Source: Paramecium tetraurelia
Lineage: Eukaryota; Ciliophora; Oligohymenophorea; Peniculida; Parameciidae
Reading direction: 5' to 3'
Assembly: GCF_000165425.1 (NCBI RefSeq)
Contig: NW_001799637.1
Coordinates: 1-64,000 of the forward strand
DNA length: 64,000 nucleotides
Each line of letters starts with the position of its first letter. The first letter of the stretch is position 1. A program made the translations under genes and the position numbers. Positions 38,737-51,720 of the stretch are shown piece after piece. The notes under the pieces are model-generated. The model did not search any database, was not told where the DNA came from, and saw nothing but the letters and a program-made list of their open reading frames with translations.

Positions 38737-40709
38737 ATGGAAAGTACACTTTTTTTCTTGCAATTGCAATTGTACAAGTTACAAAGTCTGAAACAATTTT
38801 ACAAATTCCAAAAAATCTAAACGATCAAGATATCAAAAATATTTAAGTTTGATCAATTTCAGTTTTATGGTCTGATACACTGGACTTCAACACACAAATA
38901 TGTGGATTTATAAAAATTTATAAATAAATATGGATGGCATATGAAATTCATAGATATAAGCGATAACATGCCTGAACATCATTAGTGTATTTTAGATTTC
39001 AACTCCAATCAAGTATTTCACATCGAAGAACCAACCAAAGAAGACATCTTCCTCATCATTGATCCTCAAGGCAAGGTAATCAGAGCAGAAAGACCTGAAT
39101 TTTACATTCCCAAAAACCTAGATTCAGTCTGTGAAGAATTTGACGATTTTATAGATACACACTCATATTGTTCTCAGAAATTCAAAGCAATCAAGTACAA
39201 GAAGAAATCACTGAAGGAATTACACATCCATTACTCATCATATCAGCAATAATAAACCATAAACATCAAAACCTGCATTAACAAAATATCAAATAATACA
39301 ATGTCAGATATTCTAAACAAGTGAGACTATCAGTTATGTATAATATAAGGATTTTAAATAATTGTTTAAGAGTGCACGTTTGACTTAGATATTATCCAAA
39401 TATCATCCATGTGAACCATTTAAATTTGAACTCATTAAGCAGAACTATTTAATTATGATTTTGATGAACATAGATTTAAAGAGGTCACAAAAACATACTT
39501 GTTGCCTTCCATATTCCCTGCAGCGTCAATTCAAAAATAGAAAATACTGGAAAGTATATTGCTTGCATTATTACAAGATCCTGATTTAAATCTATATTCG
39601 ATAACTCATACGTACTCCTTCAGCAAAATAGATCTTATGGATTTCCTTAAAGATTTCACACCTCGTAGTTCCACTTTAAATTGAAGTTGTTCCTGATTAA
39701 AAGAAGAACCATTGAATGGTAGACATATTGTAAAAGTGCCATCAAAATAATGAGAATCCGCAATCAGGATAAAGTGGAGTGGACCAATCTAATGAGAGAT
39801 TCATTCGTCTTTTGGGACATGTATGAATTGCACAACAAATCCGTTGCCATCAAGAATTTGGATGAGTAAAGGCTATTGAAACAATAATAAGAATAACATA
39901 TCATTTAATTTAAGTAGATCAAAGCTTAGAATCTCTGTGGCAATGGTATGGATTTAATTAAGAAATATATATAGCATGGCATATACTATTAGATATAAAT
40001 AAATGATAAGGTGATGGATTTTAATGAATCCATCAAAATTACAAGTAATACCTTACTCATTGTCTTGTATGACGATTTTGAGAAGCAAATATTCATTATT
40101 CTGAATAAATTGGAGTCCATTGAGGAAGAATTCTAGGAGCCCACCAATATCATTATCATCACCTAATTAGAAAAGCTCAACAATGTAATAAATGAATTCA
40201 TTTCTTAAAGATTTCAAAATTACAAATTTAATTCTGTCATTTCAATCAGGTTTGGAATTAAAACACTGGGTTGTCATTTAAATCAGACATTGTTGAAAAA
40301 TATTTCAATGTAAAGAAATATTATAAGCAATATTAAATGATAGTTTTATGCTGATAAGTATGGTTATCTGATGGCAATTCAATCAAATGATGAATTTATT
40401 GAAAGGCTATGGATAAAAAATCAGAAAGAAATCATAGTAGATTGGTTCATTCAGCAATTTGGGTACTATTATAATTAAATTTATCCTAGAATGACTCAAA
40501 AGAATAATGATTCGGAATGGAAATAAATTAAACAAGAATGTTGTTAATTTAATTAGAAATATGAAGAAATCGTGAGTAGTTATGAAATACCATAATCGAT
40601 GGTAATAACAATAAAATCGATTAAATACTTACTATGGGACAGTCACAATTATAGTTTCTTGGAATAGTCAAATTGTCCAACTATTACTCAAAACCTAAAC
40701 GTAAAGTGA
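38737..40709 (+). CDS. Unrecognised protein gene, exon structure unresolved
   Basis: Three long plus-strand stretches read as protein. 38737-39324 encodes 195 residues (including EEPTKEDIFLIIDPQGKVI). 39450-40350 includes YLLPSIFPAASIQKQKILES and FVFWDMYELHNKSVAIKNLD. 40330-40709 includes YGYLMAIQSNDEFIERLW and ends at TGA 40707. They lie in different frames, so at least two junctions are needed that I could not assign to typical short introns with confidence. The protein is helical with many Ile/Leu/Gln and has no known motif. It is probably one gene of roughly 600 residues; two genes are possible. Confidence 0.45.
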
Positions 40710-40779
40710 ATAACTTTGTTAAATATTTTCATCCCAAACATGATTAAATTAATAATTTGAATACCAAACACTTTAAAAA

Positions 40780-42872
40780 TCAATAAAAATCATCATCCTG
40801 CTCAAAAGTATTATTGCTGGCAACAACAGCCTATTATTTATATACATCATATAAAAATTGCGAACTAGTGGCTTCATTAGGTTTCTTGTCCTCCCTCACT
40901 TTAATCAATCTAGGAAATCTCAACCCCACTCCTTTGTTATTTAATTACAAGATAGTGGAACAAGCACTATAGATAGGTGATATCTGAATGTCAGCACTCT
41001 TGATCTCCCACACAACCACAGGACTAAACCAAACATCCATATTCACTCCATCACATTTGTATTCTGATAATGGATGTGGAATCAAGTATTCTTGAAAGAA
41101 TTAAAAGAACTTTTCTAAATTTTCATCGCTGAATCCAGTACCAATCTTACAAGTAGTCTCATATTGATCCATATCTTCATTGTAGCAAGCTAACAAATAA
41201 CTTCCATAAAATCCCTTCCTTTTTCCTGTACCATAACAAGCACCAATAGGTACTAAATCGAATGTATCAGACAATCCATTATCTAAATAATCCTTTTTTA
41301 ATTTCAACCAATTAAATGATCTCTTGGCTGGTTCATATTACGAATTGATCTCTAAAGTCTTGATCATCAAACCTTCGCATCCCATTTTGATTGAATTTAA
41401 TAGAAATTCCTCAATTTCTTCAAAATTTTCTGAATCTCTTGAGGTTGCAAACTTCAACTTTCCTTCCTCCTCTTTGAATGTTTCTCTCAAAGTCTATCTT
41501 CTCTTCTCCAAAGTCTCTTTCAAATAACTCTGCTTATTCAAATACAGCAAATCAAATATGTATAAACAAACTTGAATTTCAATTTGATTCTAATCCACAT
41601 TCTTTTTAGCTCTACTTGTTAGAGTTTGAAATGGTAAGATTCTATTGTTTGCCACATCATAGGCAACAATTTCAGAATCGATAATAAAACCATCCAAATG
41701 TTAATAATGAGTGTGAACATAGTTGACAATATCTGGGTATGTTTGTGTCATGTTTTCTAGATTCCTTGAAAAGATGCTCACTTGCCCATTTTCAAAATGA
41801 ATCTGACCTCTCAACCCATCATATTTATATTCACATGTAAATTTCATATTTTCGAATCTCTAAAAGATCATCTATATAGATTTCATTGGTTTAGCCAACA
41901 TTGGTTTGCATGGCACTCCTGGAATTATGTGACATAATTCAGGAACCTCCTTCAAACTTTGAATGCTGAATAGAGTGTCAATAATCTTCTTGTAATTCGG
42001 ACACTCACACAATGCTTAATTTATTATGCTTTCGTAATCACCCTCCACATTTCCCTTATGATACAATTAGAATGCTCTAGCCAAAGCAGCTTGCATTGTC
42101 TTTTCAGCTGCTCCGATCTTGAGATTCTTCTCTATGAATCGTATGATGTACTTGGCCTCAATGGGTTTAGCCATCCTTAAGAGACCAGTCAGAATTCTCT
42201 CCTTCTCCAATGAACTTCCTGTGCCTTCTTATTTTTGCAATTGTTGGAGAGTGTTGAATACTTAGATCATTGTTAATTTAACTTCCTCCTTGACACTTTG
42301 AGAAACAAAAAATTTATTTAAGGATGTCTATGTTGATTTTGATTTTTCAATGGCCAAACCCAAATCTCCCAATGTGTTCATGAGTTCTCTCACTTATTTT
42401 TCCTTTTCATAGTTATATTTTATATACACTCTTCCCAGACACAGCACTGATAGATTTCACGATGATTCCTTGTCCAATCCCCAATTCCCATGACTCATAA
42501 TCGGGTCCCAACTTCAAAATGCTAAACAAGTATGCCGGCACAAATTCTTCCCTATTTTCTTTCATGATTCTGATGAACAATTTAGCTACTAATTCTTTGA
42601 TGGCATCCTTTGAATTTTAGCCTTTTATCTCTCCAACCTTTAATATTGAAAGTACACTCTACTTGTTCGTATAATTCAGCCATATCGATGAAAAGAACAG
42701 CACCCTTGATTTCCATATTATGCGATTTGGATTTTGAGGCACACACCTTTTATTCAGGCATCAGTTTCTCCTTCTTGAGGTTTTCCTCGATAAATTGTTG
42801 TTCCTTGATCTAATCATTTGAATCATCTCCTTTCTTACTTGATTTGAAGAATGAGGCAATTGTTTTTTGCAT
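40780..42872 (-). CDS. LIG1: ATP-dependent DNA ligase I
   Basis: DNA ligase I seals nicks in replication and repair. The protein has 680 residues with two 25-nt introns (42638-42662 and 42403-42427); exons sum to 681 codons. The extreme N-terminus is a PCNA-binding PIP box (MQKTIASFF). The DNA-binding domain follows (for example [20 protein letters not shown] and [13 protein letters not shown]). The nucleotidyl-transferase domain has the active-site lysine in [10 protein letters not shown], then [25 protein letters not shown] and GLMIKTLE. The OB fold comes last ([20 protein letters not shown] and [10 protein letters not shown]). All adenylation motifs I looked for are present. The enzyme lacks the long N-terminal tail of animal ligase I. 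Confidence 0.95.
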
Positions 42873-42910
42873 AAGGCGGGTAATAATTTAATTAATTTAT
42901 AATCATTCAT

Positions 42911-44032
42911 ATGGCTTCCTATAAATCTATTTTAGACGGACTCCTTGAATCAGTCTCAAATATTGTGGTTGCTAGGATTCGCACCCTAAAATAAACTTAC
43001 AATGATTCATCTTTGAATCGATTACCTGCTAGTAGCGATACAAAGTTATCATTGCTCGGAGCAAAGCAATTTCAAACCCTTGCCAATCAAGTTGAACAAT
43101 TTATGTAGAGTATTTCTCTATCATATCAATAAAGAGTTACTGAATGAATTCAATCAAGAGTTGGAAGAACAATACAAGCATTCCATCAATAAGCAATATC
43201 AGAGACCGTTAACTGTAAATGGCATATCTAAATTAGGGCACAAATGGCTAAGAATGCCAACGAGAACAAATAAAAGAGGAATAAGAAAAGGGTCTAGTCA
43301 TCATGTTCCATAATAAGCAATAGGATGATGGTGAAACTACTCTCAAAGTAATACGATACATTTAATACAGTTTAACCATCTCAAAGATTTCTTATACTAT
43401 GATAGCAAAAAGGCCAAATAAGTGCAAAACCTATCGATTGAATTCAAATCACAAGGCATGACTGACAATAACATGGAACACTTTATGAAAAAATTCATCC
43501 AATTTTATAACATTGAACATTTGAAGCTAAACTTAGGATGGTACTTTTATCCCAATACCCTTAGCAACTCATTAACTGTCATTGGAGCTAGGCAATTAGC
43601 TGGTTGTTTCACCAATCTGAATCGCTTATCTTTCATGGATGTTTCAATTTACAATAATAAAATTACATGGGAAGGAATCGATGCTTTAATGCATGCTTTC
43701 AAACATCTATACAATTTAAAAGATTTAAATTTGGATGTATCTTGCAACCCAATTGGAAACAAAGGATTTGTTATTGTTTCCAAAGCCTTGCCTGAGATGA
43801 GGAGATTACGCAAACTCTGGTTGTCTGCTTATGACATTGGAGTTAATGACGAATCCTTTAAAATATTTATCAATGAATTCACTAAATTGCCTCCATTGCT
43901 AATAGCTAAATTTGATTTTAAAGTGTAAGAATGCAATTTTATTTTAGCAACCCCTTCAATAAGAAACTAATTCAAGAATTGCAAAAGATTATCCACGAGA
44001 AAAAGATTAATAATTACGAGATATTAGTATGA
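42911..44032 (+). CDS. Leucine-rich-repeat-like protein, 342 aa
   Basis: Four introns (43110-43134, 43215-43236, 43348-43370, 43925-43947; 25, 22, 23 and 23 nt) give exactly 343 codons; only this splicing keeps one frame. Residues 1-110 are hydrophilic and unrecognised. From about residue 125 there are irregular ribonuclease-inhibitor-like leucine-rich units: VQNLSIEFKSQGMTDNNM, HLKLNLGWYF, RLSFMDVSIYNNKITWEG, LKDLNLDVSCNPIGNKG and KLWLSAYDIGVND. These end in a short basic tail. Such proteins are usually docking scaffolds. It starts 38 bp from the divergent ligase gene. Confidence 0.72.
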
Positions 44033-44515
44033 TTAGATATAAATTATCATCATCTTTATAAGCAATAAATAATATGTTAGGATCTCATTATTTTAGCTTA
44101 TCTACTCTATTTTTAAGTTCCTTTATTTCGTCATCATTTAAATATCAGCTATATATAATATACTTCAGTGATGTTAGATGTTTCTATTTCTTCTTTAAGA
44201 GGCTTTTTAATTTGATTCTAATCTTTAATCATATATACACAAGTTATATATAATAGTCCATAATCGAATTGTGTTCTAATTGTAATTGAATCGTATTAGA
44301 GGATTTAACAATTACTGAATTGAGATTATATGTAAAAGAGCTGGACACATACAAATTGAATTGGCTTATTTGAGTTAAACATTTAATTTTGATAGATTTT
44401 ATAATTACTACCAAAGGTAGTAGTTTTTAGAAGTGTCTTCTCGTACTTCTCAATTATAATCAATCTACTAGAGTAGTCAACTTTTTATAATATATTTTAA
44501 TTATTATTTAATTAA
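44033..44515. other. Intergenic, no gene seen
   Basis: About 480 AT-rich bases between convergent genes. No frame is supported. Confidence 0.5.
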
Positions 44516-46017
44516 TCATGGTATATACTCCTTGAACAATGTCTCTATTAACTAAATTGGATCTTTGAACTCTCCAAATCTATCTAGTTTTAAATACTGT
44601 TAATTAAATTATCTCACATCCTTTGCATACTTCATAGCCATTAAATAGTTTTGTAAATAAAGTAATTCCTATGAATATTCAATTATATCTCATACTTAAT
44701 CAGATTTATTATCATAGAAATTCAGGATCGGAATACCATTTAATTGCTACAAACAAAATGAATATGCAGCATTATCTACTAGTACCAGATCCGATAACTG
44801 TCTATTTCCAATGACTCTAACCAAAAACAATCACTGAATACCTTAGATCCTTAACATAGGCTCCTTCTTCAGTCTATACACAACTCTCTCTGAAGAATCG
44901 ATGCGATATCCATTGTTTTGTTGGATCCAAGTAATCAATCACAACATTTGCATAACAAGAATGTGAAGCCGTGAATACAATCAATTCAAAATGTCTACTC
45001 AAAGTCTATAATACTTATTGAGCATAAGGTCTAATGTTAATGGATGCCTAATTCAAACCAATATCATACTTCAATTACATCCCCTGTGGGAAATCTTATA
45101 GGTAAAATGACATCTCCTGGCACTTTTACTGACTCATTGCAATGAATTAAAGTTTCATCTAAATCAAAAACTATTGTTTTTTTTAATGAAATCGAAGGTA
45201 GGTTTACTCTCTTCTCTTCATACTACTACGAATTCATCATCTTAGAATACTAAGCAGCTGATATTGATTAAACTAGATGTTCCCTCACCTATTATATTGG
45301 TTTTGTGATTTCTGGTGTCATATAACATCTAATCACAGATGAAATATAATATAGAAATTGAGTTTCAGACCTTGTTGATCTTTCTCTGTGATTGTTTGAA
45401 AATGCTATCCTCTAACTCACTCCTTTAGCTGATTCAGGATGAATTTAGATTATTTTTTAGATGTTGGTTTCAGCGCTTGTTTTCTATTAAGTTACAAAGG
45501 TCGAAAGGGATGGCTTCTTATTGAGATTATCATTTGATATTGCTCTTGGATCTTTTACTATAGTGCTTGATTTTGGTTTATTTTGTATTTAGTTTAAATC
45601 AAGATCATTTTTACTGATTTTTGGTTTATTAATATTCTGCTATTATTGTTATTATTGCTCAGTAATTTTAGTATTAAAAAATCTGGATGCCAAACCTTGC
45701 TTAGTTTGTCTTTAACTGCTATCTATATGAGATTTGATATTAATAATCTTCTATTCTAAATATGACAACTTGTCTTATAATTTTGTATACTCAAAGATCT
45801 CTTTCGTGTTTGGTTTCTGATTAATTGTATTTTATTGATTGGATCTGATTTCCATGTTCTCCTTCTGATCCTTATACTAAAAATGTTATTTGCTCAATTG
45901 AGTTGAACTCTTCATCTGTGTTAATTATTTTATTTAGTTAACCGAACTAGGCCTTGATTGTTCTGGGATATACCTTCCCAAATTCTTTTCAGATAATGGT
46001 CTTCTCATTTCATACAT
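44516..46017 (-). CDS. FCP1/SCP-type (NIF domain) protein phosphatase
   Basis: 475 residues with three introns (45048-45069, 44817-44841, 44669-44695; 22, 25 and 27 nt), summing exactly. The N-terminal 260 residues are Gln/Ser/Asn/Lys-rich and probably disordered. The C-terminal phosphatase of the HAD class has the catalytic motif VFDLDETLIH (DxDxT form), the strands INIRPYAQQVL, the second motif FELIVFTASHSCYA, and DLVLVDNAAYSF with its paired Asp. Relatives dephosphorylate the RNA polymerase II C-terminal repeat or other phosphoproteins. The exact substrate is not shown by the sequence. Confidence 0.9.
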
Positions 46018-46165
46018 GTGAACGGTAAAATTTTAATTTTTAAATTAATTAGTGTTATTCATTTTTTTAATTGCTCATATTAATCAATATAATTATTTTC
46101 ATATTACATTATTTACTTTTAAAAAGGAGATTTATAATAATTTAGAATAGACAGAACTTAAATAA

Positions 46166-46447
46166 TCATTATTGTTCATTTTTTAGATATTTTTATTAAA
46201 GTTCATGCATCTTATCCCTTGCTTTTTGTTGTCCAAAAAATTTATCGACAAATACAATATCAAATTTTTTGTCGTCTCCTTCTCTTTTTAATAGAAAAAT
46301 CCTTAATTTAAACCACAATCCCTAAGTTATTTAAAAGCCAAAAACACCATCCTTTGTTTTTTCAATGCTTCGATGACACAATCTTGTGAATACATATGTA
46401 CTCTCATTCATACGTTTTAAGAGTTCTTCTTCAATAGATATTTCCAT
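46166..46447 (-). CDS. Small paralogue 1, 93 aa, unknown family
   Basis: An intronless frame with start 46447 and stop 46166. It shares with the next entry the central block GFxIT-GLWFKLR (here GFQITQGLWFKLR) after a H-R/S-S-I-x-K-T segment, and a Gln/Lys-rich helical end. No known family is recognised. Conservation of a block across two copies with different flanks argues that both are real genes. Confidence 0.6.
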
Positions 46448-46616
46448 AATATTAATATTAAACTATTTTCTGAGATTTATTTCAATACCTATTTTTTTGT
46501 GATAGAATTAGAGATAATTTAAAATACTATTCGCAACTCTTAGGAACTAACAATATAGAACCCACACAATATATAGTTTAATAAGATCACATATATTTTA
46601 TAATAAATGATACTAA

Positions 46617-46853
46617 TCAAGTGCTATTTAGTGCCACCTTTATCTCCTATATTTTTGCTTGGGCTTCTTCAAGCTTATTAAATGTGTGTTCATCTGGATC
46701 TGGAATGCACACTTTGAGAGGGATAACAAAACAATAATATACCCTCAGTTTAAACCATAAACCTTCAGTGATCATGAAACCACAAAAGCCAAAATTGGTT
46801 TTTAATATACTAGAATGAACTAAACTAGTTAAATAAGGTTTGTCATTATCCAT
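46617..46853 (-). CDS. Small paralogue 2, 78 aa, unknown family
   Basis: An intronless frame with start 46853 and stop 46617. It contains LVHSSILKTNFGFCGFMITEG then LWFKLR, matching the block in the 46166-46447 protein, and ends in an amphipathic helix (KLEEAQAKIQEIK). The function is unknown. It is tandem and same-strand with its paralogue, 169 bp apart. Confidence 0.6.
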
Positions 46854-47893
46854 TTTTATTTATAGCTAACTCTTAGCAGACATTGACTTCTAATTTGTAT
46901 ATATTTTATTTTTATTTTCATATCACTATTGCTTTGATCAATAATCTTTTTTTGATAGAATTATCATTTTTTCATATTTATAATTCTAATTTGCTTTTCA
47001 GCTATCTATCAGTATCTTAAATAAGCAAAGTTAGTTGTTTATTGTGAATAAAATCTATTTTTTACCCTTGAGTTCAAGAATTGAAAACTATTTTAATTGC
47101 AAATATTTTTGCTTATAAATTACGTGCATATATTTATCTCCTTGTGAGTATTTACATTTTTGCCCAGAGATTCGATAGAAAAATTTGGTATTTGATAGAT
47201 ATATAAAATGTCACCATATTTATAAGTGCTTTACTTGAACTTTGTTAAATTTGAATCCTTATTTATTAATCTAGAAATAAGTGCCAATTTTAATCAGCTA
47301 TTTTAGGGTTGCTTTTCAAGATCATTTTGTATGGATGCATTCTGTAAGGAGCAGTAATTAATAACAAAAATCTTCGAAATTGGAGTTTCTCATTTTTTAT
47401 GGATGTTTAGAATAAATTATTTGTATAAAATATTGTTTGAGATAAATAATATACTTTTATATTGAACTATCTTCTATTAAAGTTTCAGTATTCTTTTTTG
47501 ATTAATACCTTCTTAATAATTGTACTAAAATATTTAATACATGTTTAATTCACCTGAGTCGTAATCAGATCAGATAAATTCATATTTCAAATATATTCAA
47601 TAATTTATCTATATTTCAAAAATTGTGCTGATATGTTTGGATTATTATGAATATCATATATCTTATTTTGATTATTTATGATGTAAACCTGAGTTTAGAA
47701 TATTAGTGATAATTATAGATGATTATAATAATGATGCAAATGATTAAATTTTTCATTCTTCGTGGGCATGACTGGGTTATGTTCCCTTAATCATCCAACA
47801 GACATAAGCTGGGTATCCTAATTAAAGAGCTCTTAGCGATCTGAAAAACCACATGTTTTGATTTAATTCTAAATAAAAAATATTAATAATTAA
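46854..47893. other. 1 kb AT-rich stretch, no gene seen
   Basis: Very AT-rich with only scattered short frames. It should include the promoter of the small paralogue on its left and the 3' end of the MYB gene on its right. Confidence 0.5.
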
Positions 47894-48882
47894 TCATTAA
47901 TCTCCAGAAGAGAACTTGAATCTTTGTTTGTTAGATTTGACTTTCCCTTAATTCTCAGTTATGAAATTAGGAATAGTAATCAACTACTATGATTTTGTGA
48001 TATTATTTATAGGAACTTCAATTTCCTACGCATATTATTTGTTCAATTCTTGAGTCAAAGACTTTGAGTCTAAGGATAGTTTATCTAATAAGCCGCAAAA
48101 GCTATTTGATCTTGAGATCTTCTAGGATTGGCATTCTTCACTTTTCACTGATTATTCACCCTAATAGTAACTATAACACATTTAATATTGTTGTTATGCC
48201 AAATAGTACTAATATTAGTATATCAAATATTATTGTTATTATAAGTAATTGATATTACCATCTAGACAGATTACTTTTTATGGTTTTTCTTCCTGCATGT
48301 ATCCATTAGTAGTAGAACTACTTTGTGAGAGAATTAACTTTTATATTATGTTGTTTATTAGAACACCTATTTCTTGCTATTATTAATATCCCTTCGTTTC
48401 CTTATTTATTAGACTCTTAAATCTATTTTTTACTTAATTCTCAGTTCTATTCTTCATTTTATAAGAGATCTTGGACCATTTCAGACCTTCAGATTGTGCT
48501 AGCTTCATCAAACAGAGATCCTCCTCTGGTTTCCAATTGCTCCTAAAAATAAACTCTCTTTTGAATTTACCTATTTATTTGAGGATCTAAATAATTGTTC
48601 CATCTCTCTCTACATTATTTGGCTTTCTTAAAATATCTCCCATTTGATTTCATGAATATCTAAAATTGTATTTCGTGCCATTTCAATATTTTGCTATTCT
48701 CTACTTCTTCCTTCAACATTTGCTCTTCTTCTTAAGTCCATTGCAATCTATCTTCTCTTGCAATCACATGACATAGCCATTTATATTAACAATTTAAACC
48801 ATTTTTGAATTTTATCAACTTCTCAACCATCTCCCAATCATTCTAAATATCAATATTCCATTACCATTTTTAAAAGATTCAT
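47894..48882 (-). CDS. R2R3-type MYB transcription factor
   Basis: As drawn, the protein is 312 residues with two introns (48843-48864, 22 nt; a 28-nt one near 48570), summing exactly. It holds one degenerate and two good SANT/MYB repeats: the W of LQWTQEEEQMLKEEV, then KKAKQCRERWNNYLDPQINR, then NWKPEEDLCLMKLAQSEG and KMKNRTENQVKNRFKSL. The C-terminal half is Gln/Tyr/Ser-rich. Upstream, an ATG at 49177 opens a convincing frame of about 95 codons (it includes MDRPRMENIDLDCDIILHDE) that abuts this gene but is one base out of phase with it. The true protein may therefore be about 415 residues with an assembly indel near 48850. DNA binding is inferred from the repeats. Confidence 0.82.
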
Positions 48883-49177
48883 TTTATTCATCGTGCAATA
48901 TGATATCACAATCCAAATCAATATTTTCCATTCTTGGTCTGTCCATTAGGTTTGTGAGTGCATTTAAAGGAAATTCCTACATTATGTATGATCCTTACTT
49001 TTGATCCTCAAATGCATAAAAGTTTTGAACCTCAACGAATGTTATTACATTCTGAGTCAATCTAAAATCGACTAGTTTAGAATACTGGGCCAAATTGATA
49101 TTCCATTCCTCCTAACCAAGACTCTTGAAGTAATCCAGAAGTATACTTCCATTAGATTTTACACATTAAGATTACAT

Positions 49178-50788
49178 TTAATATTTATCACAATAAAATA
49201 TGACCCATGAATCTAAATTCAAAGATTTTTTTCACTAAATCAGTTTAATAATTTCCATTTATACTTATATATACGGTACAATTATTTATAAATCATAAAT
49301 TATGATGTTCCCCAATTCAATACTGATGTCATCAATTTGAATTATGTCAACCTCATCTTAATATTTAATTTAACATTTTATAATAACACAAATAAACTAT
49401 GATTTTTTTTTAATCAATCAAATTATGTAAATTACAATGTTTATTCATCGTTTGTTAACTTCATACAAAATTTATTGACTAATAATAAAACGAAATTTTA
49501 TTATAATTTAATAGCATCAGTGTTTTCCAATTTTACAATTGCTTTTATTTCTCCACCAAGCTGCGTCAATTAATAGAAATCGCACCTCACTTTTTCAGTT
49601 TAATATGTTGAAGTATATATTATAATTAGTATTACAACATTTTATAATAATTAATAAATATTATAATATAATTATTGTTATTTGTATTTTCGTTTGCTTA
49701 AGCAAAATGTTAATCACTATGAAATTATATCTATAAAACTATTCTATTTATTAGTATGATGTTTTCAGTAAATTGTTCTTAATACTTCAATTTTTCTTTC
49801 TGATGGTAAAAATCTTGGTTGTTCTCATAATTTCATAATTGGTCAATTTCAAGAAGACAGTAAAAAGAACACTTTATATTCTTGATCCTTTTTGTTCCTC
49901 AAATGATTTTAATACAATTTATTTTAAATAAAATTAATCAGGAATTACATCTATCTCTATTATAGGGTTCAATTAAGTAAAGATTCAAGGTAATAATTCA
50001 TTTTGTGAAAATTGCCAAACTGTCTTATTTCTCTGTTCTGCAAATTTAGCTCAAAATTAGACATAGTGTTTTTCAAATCTTTATAAAGTTAAGTTCATTT
50101 AAAAGTATTGGAAAGGTTTAGAAATCCCAGAGGATAAGAATTTAGTATTTTAAACATTTTTCTTAGCAGTTTCTTAAGGTGTATCATTTTCATATTAATT
50201 TAATTGATTATTTACAATAAATCATTTTGTTGAAAAAAACCAGGTATTTCACTTTATCCAAAGTATTTGGAACTTCTTCCCTCTTGTTCTCATAATAGTG
50301 AAGTTATATTTCTAAAAATAAATTATGATAACATTAACATTTTTATCATTATTATTATTTATTCCTACCTATATTAGAAAAAAAAATTAATGGTGATAAT
50401 TTATCATAATTAACAATTAAATCCTTTCTATTTATTCAAGTACATTTCGTCCTATATATTTTAAAGAATGTGCTCCTATTTCCCCATAATAAAGCTATTG
50501 CTTTAACATCCTAAGCCATATCTAAATATGTTTTAATAATAAAATGATATGTTAGTTAAAATTACTTAATGAAGTATAAAATTAGATGTCAATTTAAAAT
50601 AGATCGAACAGACAATCTAAGATGTAAATATTCTTTTGAAGATAATGATATTTTTAATTAAAATACTAATTGATAATTGATTGAAATTGAAATGATTATA
50701 ATTATTAGAAAATAAGTTATCTCCAGAAGTAACTTATTGATTCAATTAAATCATTGAATTTTATTGAAATACATAAAATTTTATACTA
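49178..50788. other. 1.6 kb AT-rich stretch, no gene seen
   Basis: Among the most AT-rich parts of the window. I find short frames only and no recognisable domain or RNA. The composition matches the other decayed parts of the 49-59 kb region. Confidence 0.45.
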
Positions 50789-51455
50789 TCATAATTCAAC
50801 CTCTGAATAAATAGACCCAACATTCTAGGTCTTTTGTATAAATTTAAGGAAGAAATATATAAGCAGTATCATAATTATGGTAAATAGCATAAAAGCTGAT
50901 GGACCAAAGTCATAATGAAATTCTGGAGGCAGATAAAATATAATGTTGTAGATACCATTTGAAAATTCATTTTAGCAAAATATATCTATGTTCATAAAAT
51001 TATATCTTGTATTAGCAATACATGTTACATTCCAAGTACCTATTGGATAATTTTATATATATTGGTTAAGAAAGTATATGGCTGTTCCATTTTGATAGTA
51101 TGAATTGAAAATCATTGCATAATTAGATTCTGTAGTGTGAAATGAGCCTTACATTAAAATAGGTTCCATTAAATTTCCATTCAAGTGATTATTCAAATAG
51201 TAGACTCCGATTATGTATATCTTATAATAGATAAATTGTTGTGTCAAAACCCCATTCTAATAAAAAGAATTGCAATTATTAATTAAATCACCAAATACTG
51301 GAATAGTTCTAATTCCTGATCCTTAGCAATTTTAAGCATGTGAACAATCCAATTGTTCTAATCTTCCTTCTGAAATATAACTAAAATAATTATACTTAAA
51401 ATTAGTCTGAGATGTTTATGATCAAGTTACTAATTGCAATTATAATTTTCTTCAT
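50789..51455 (-). pseudogene. Short, internally deleted copy of a membrane-protein gene (copy A)
   Basis: The C-terminal 200 or so codons are open and end at TGA 50789. They include SFHTTESNYAMIFNS, IYNIIFYLPPEFHYDFGPSA and a membrane span (FMLFTIIMILLIYFFLKF), with the final motif IYSEVEL. The same protein end is found in copy B (54564-58466). Copy A matches B only from about 50.79 to 51.40 kb. An ATG at 51455 starts a signal-like MKKIIIAI, but it is out of phase with the open part. Some 100 bp further right the sequence resembles DNA just upstream of copy B, so the middle of the gene (about 3 kb) is missing here. Confidence 0.55.
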
Positions 51456-51559
51456 CTCCAATGCTATTTATTTACAATATTAAATTCTGTTATATGCATG
51501 AAAATGATTTATTATTAACAAGGCAAAATAAAACTATTTTATGCAAGCTCATTTTATTC

Positions 51560-51720
51560 TATTAGATTATTGATCTATAAGCATCCTAATAGTAATTTCA
51601 ACTTATTTGATTAATTATACCTTAGATATTGTTTGCTGATAATTAAAATTCTAAAATATTTACATTTTCTATTTCACTAGTTGCTTTCTATGAATTCAAA
51701 AAATTTAATCATATACTTAT
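51560..51720. repeat. Diverged duplicate of 58590-58750
   Basis: Starting at the shared word attgatctataagca and running through aatttcaac and gattaatta-like stretches to ctttctatgaat, this segment aligns with 58590-58750 (upstream of copy B). It shows that the duplicated unit extended beyond the gene's start. Similarity was judged by eye and drops off at both ends. Confidence 0.55.

Noticed and set aside
43080-43328. A separate 130-146 aa gene ending near 43328 or 43402
   Set aside because: A 22-nt intron at 43215-43236 puts the sequence in frame with the LRR-like part, and the four-intron total fits exactly, so one gene explains both.
48064-48252. 62-aa plus-strand ORF
   Set aside because: Antisense to the Gln/Tyr-rich tail of the MYB gene and low in complexity.
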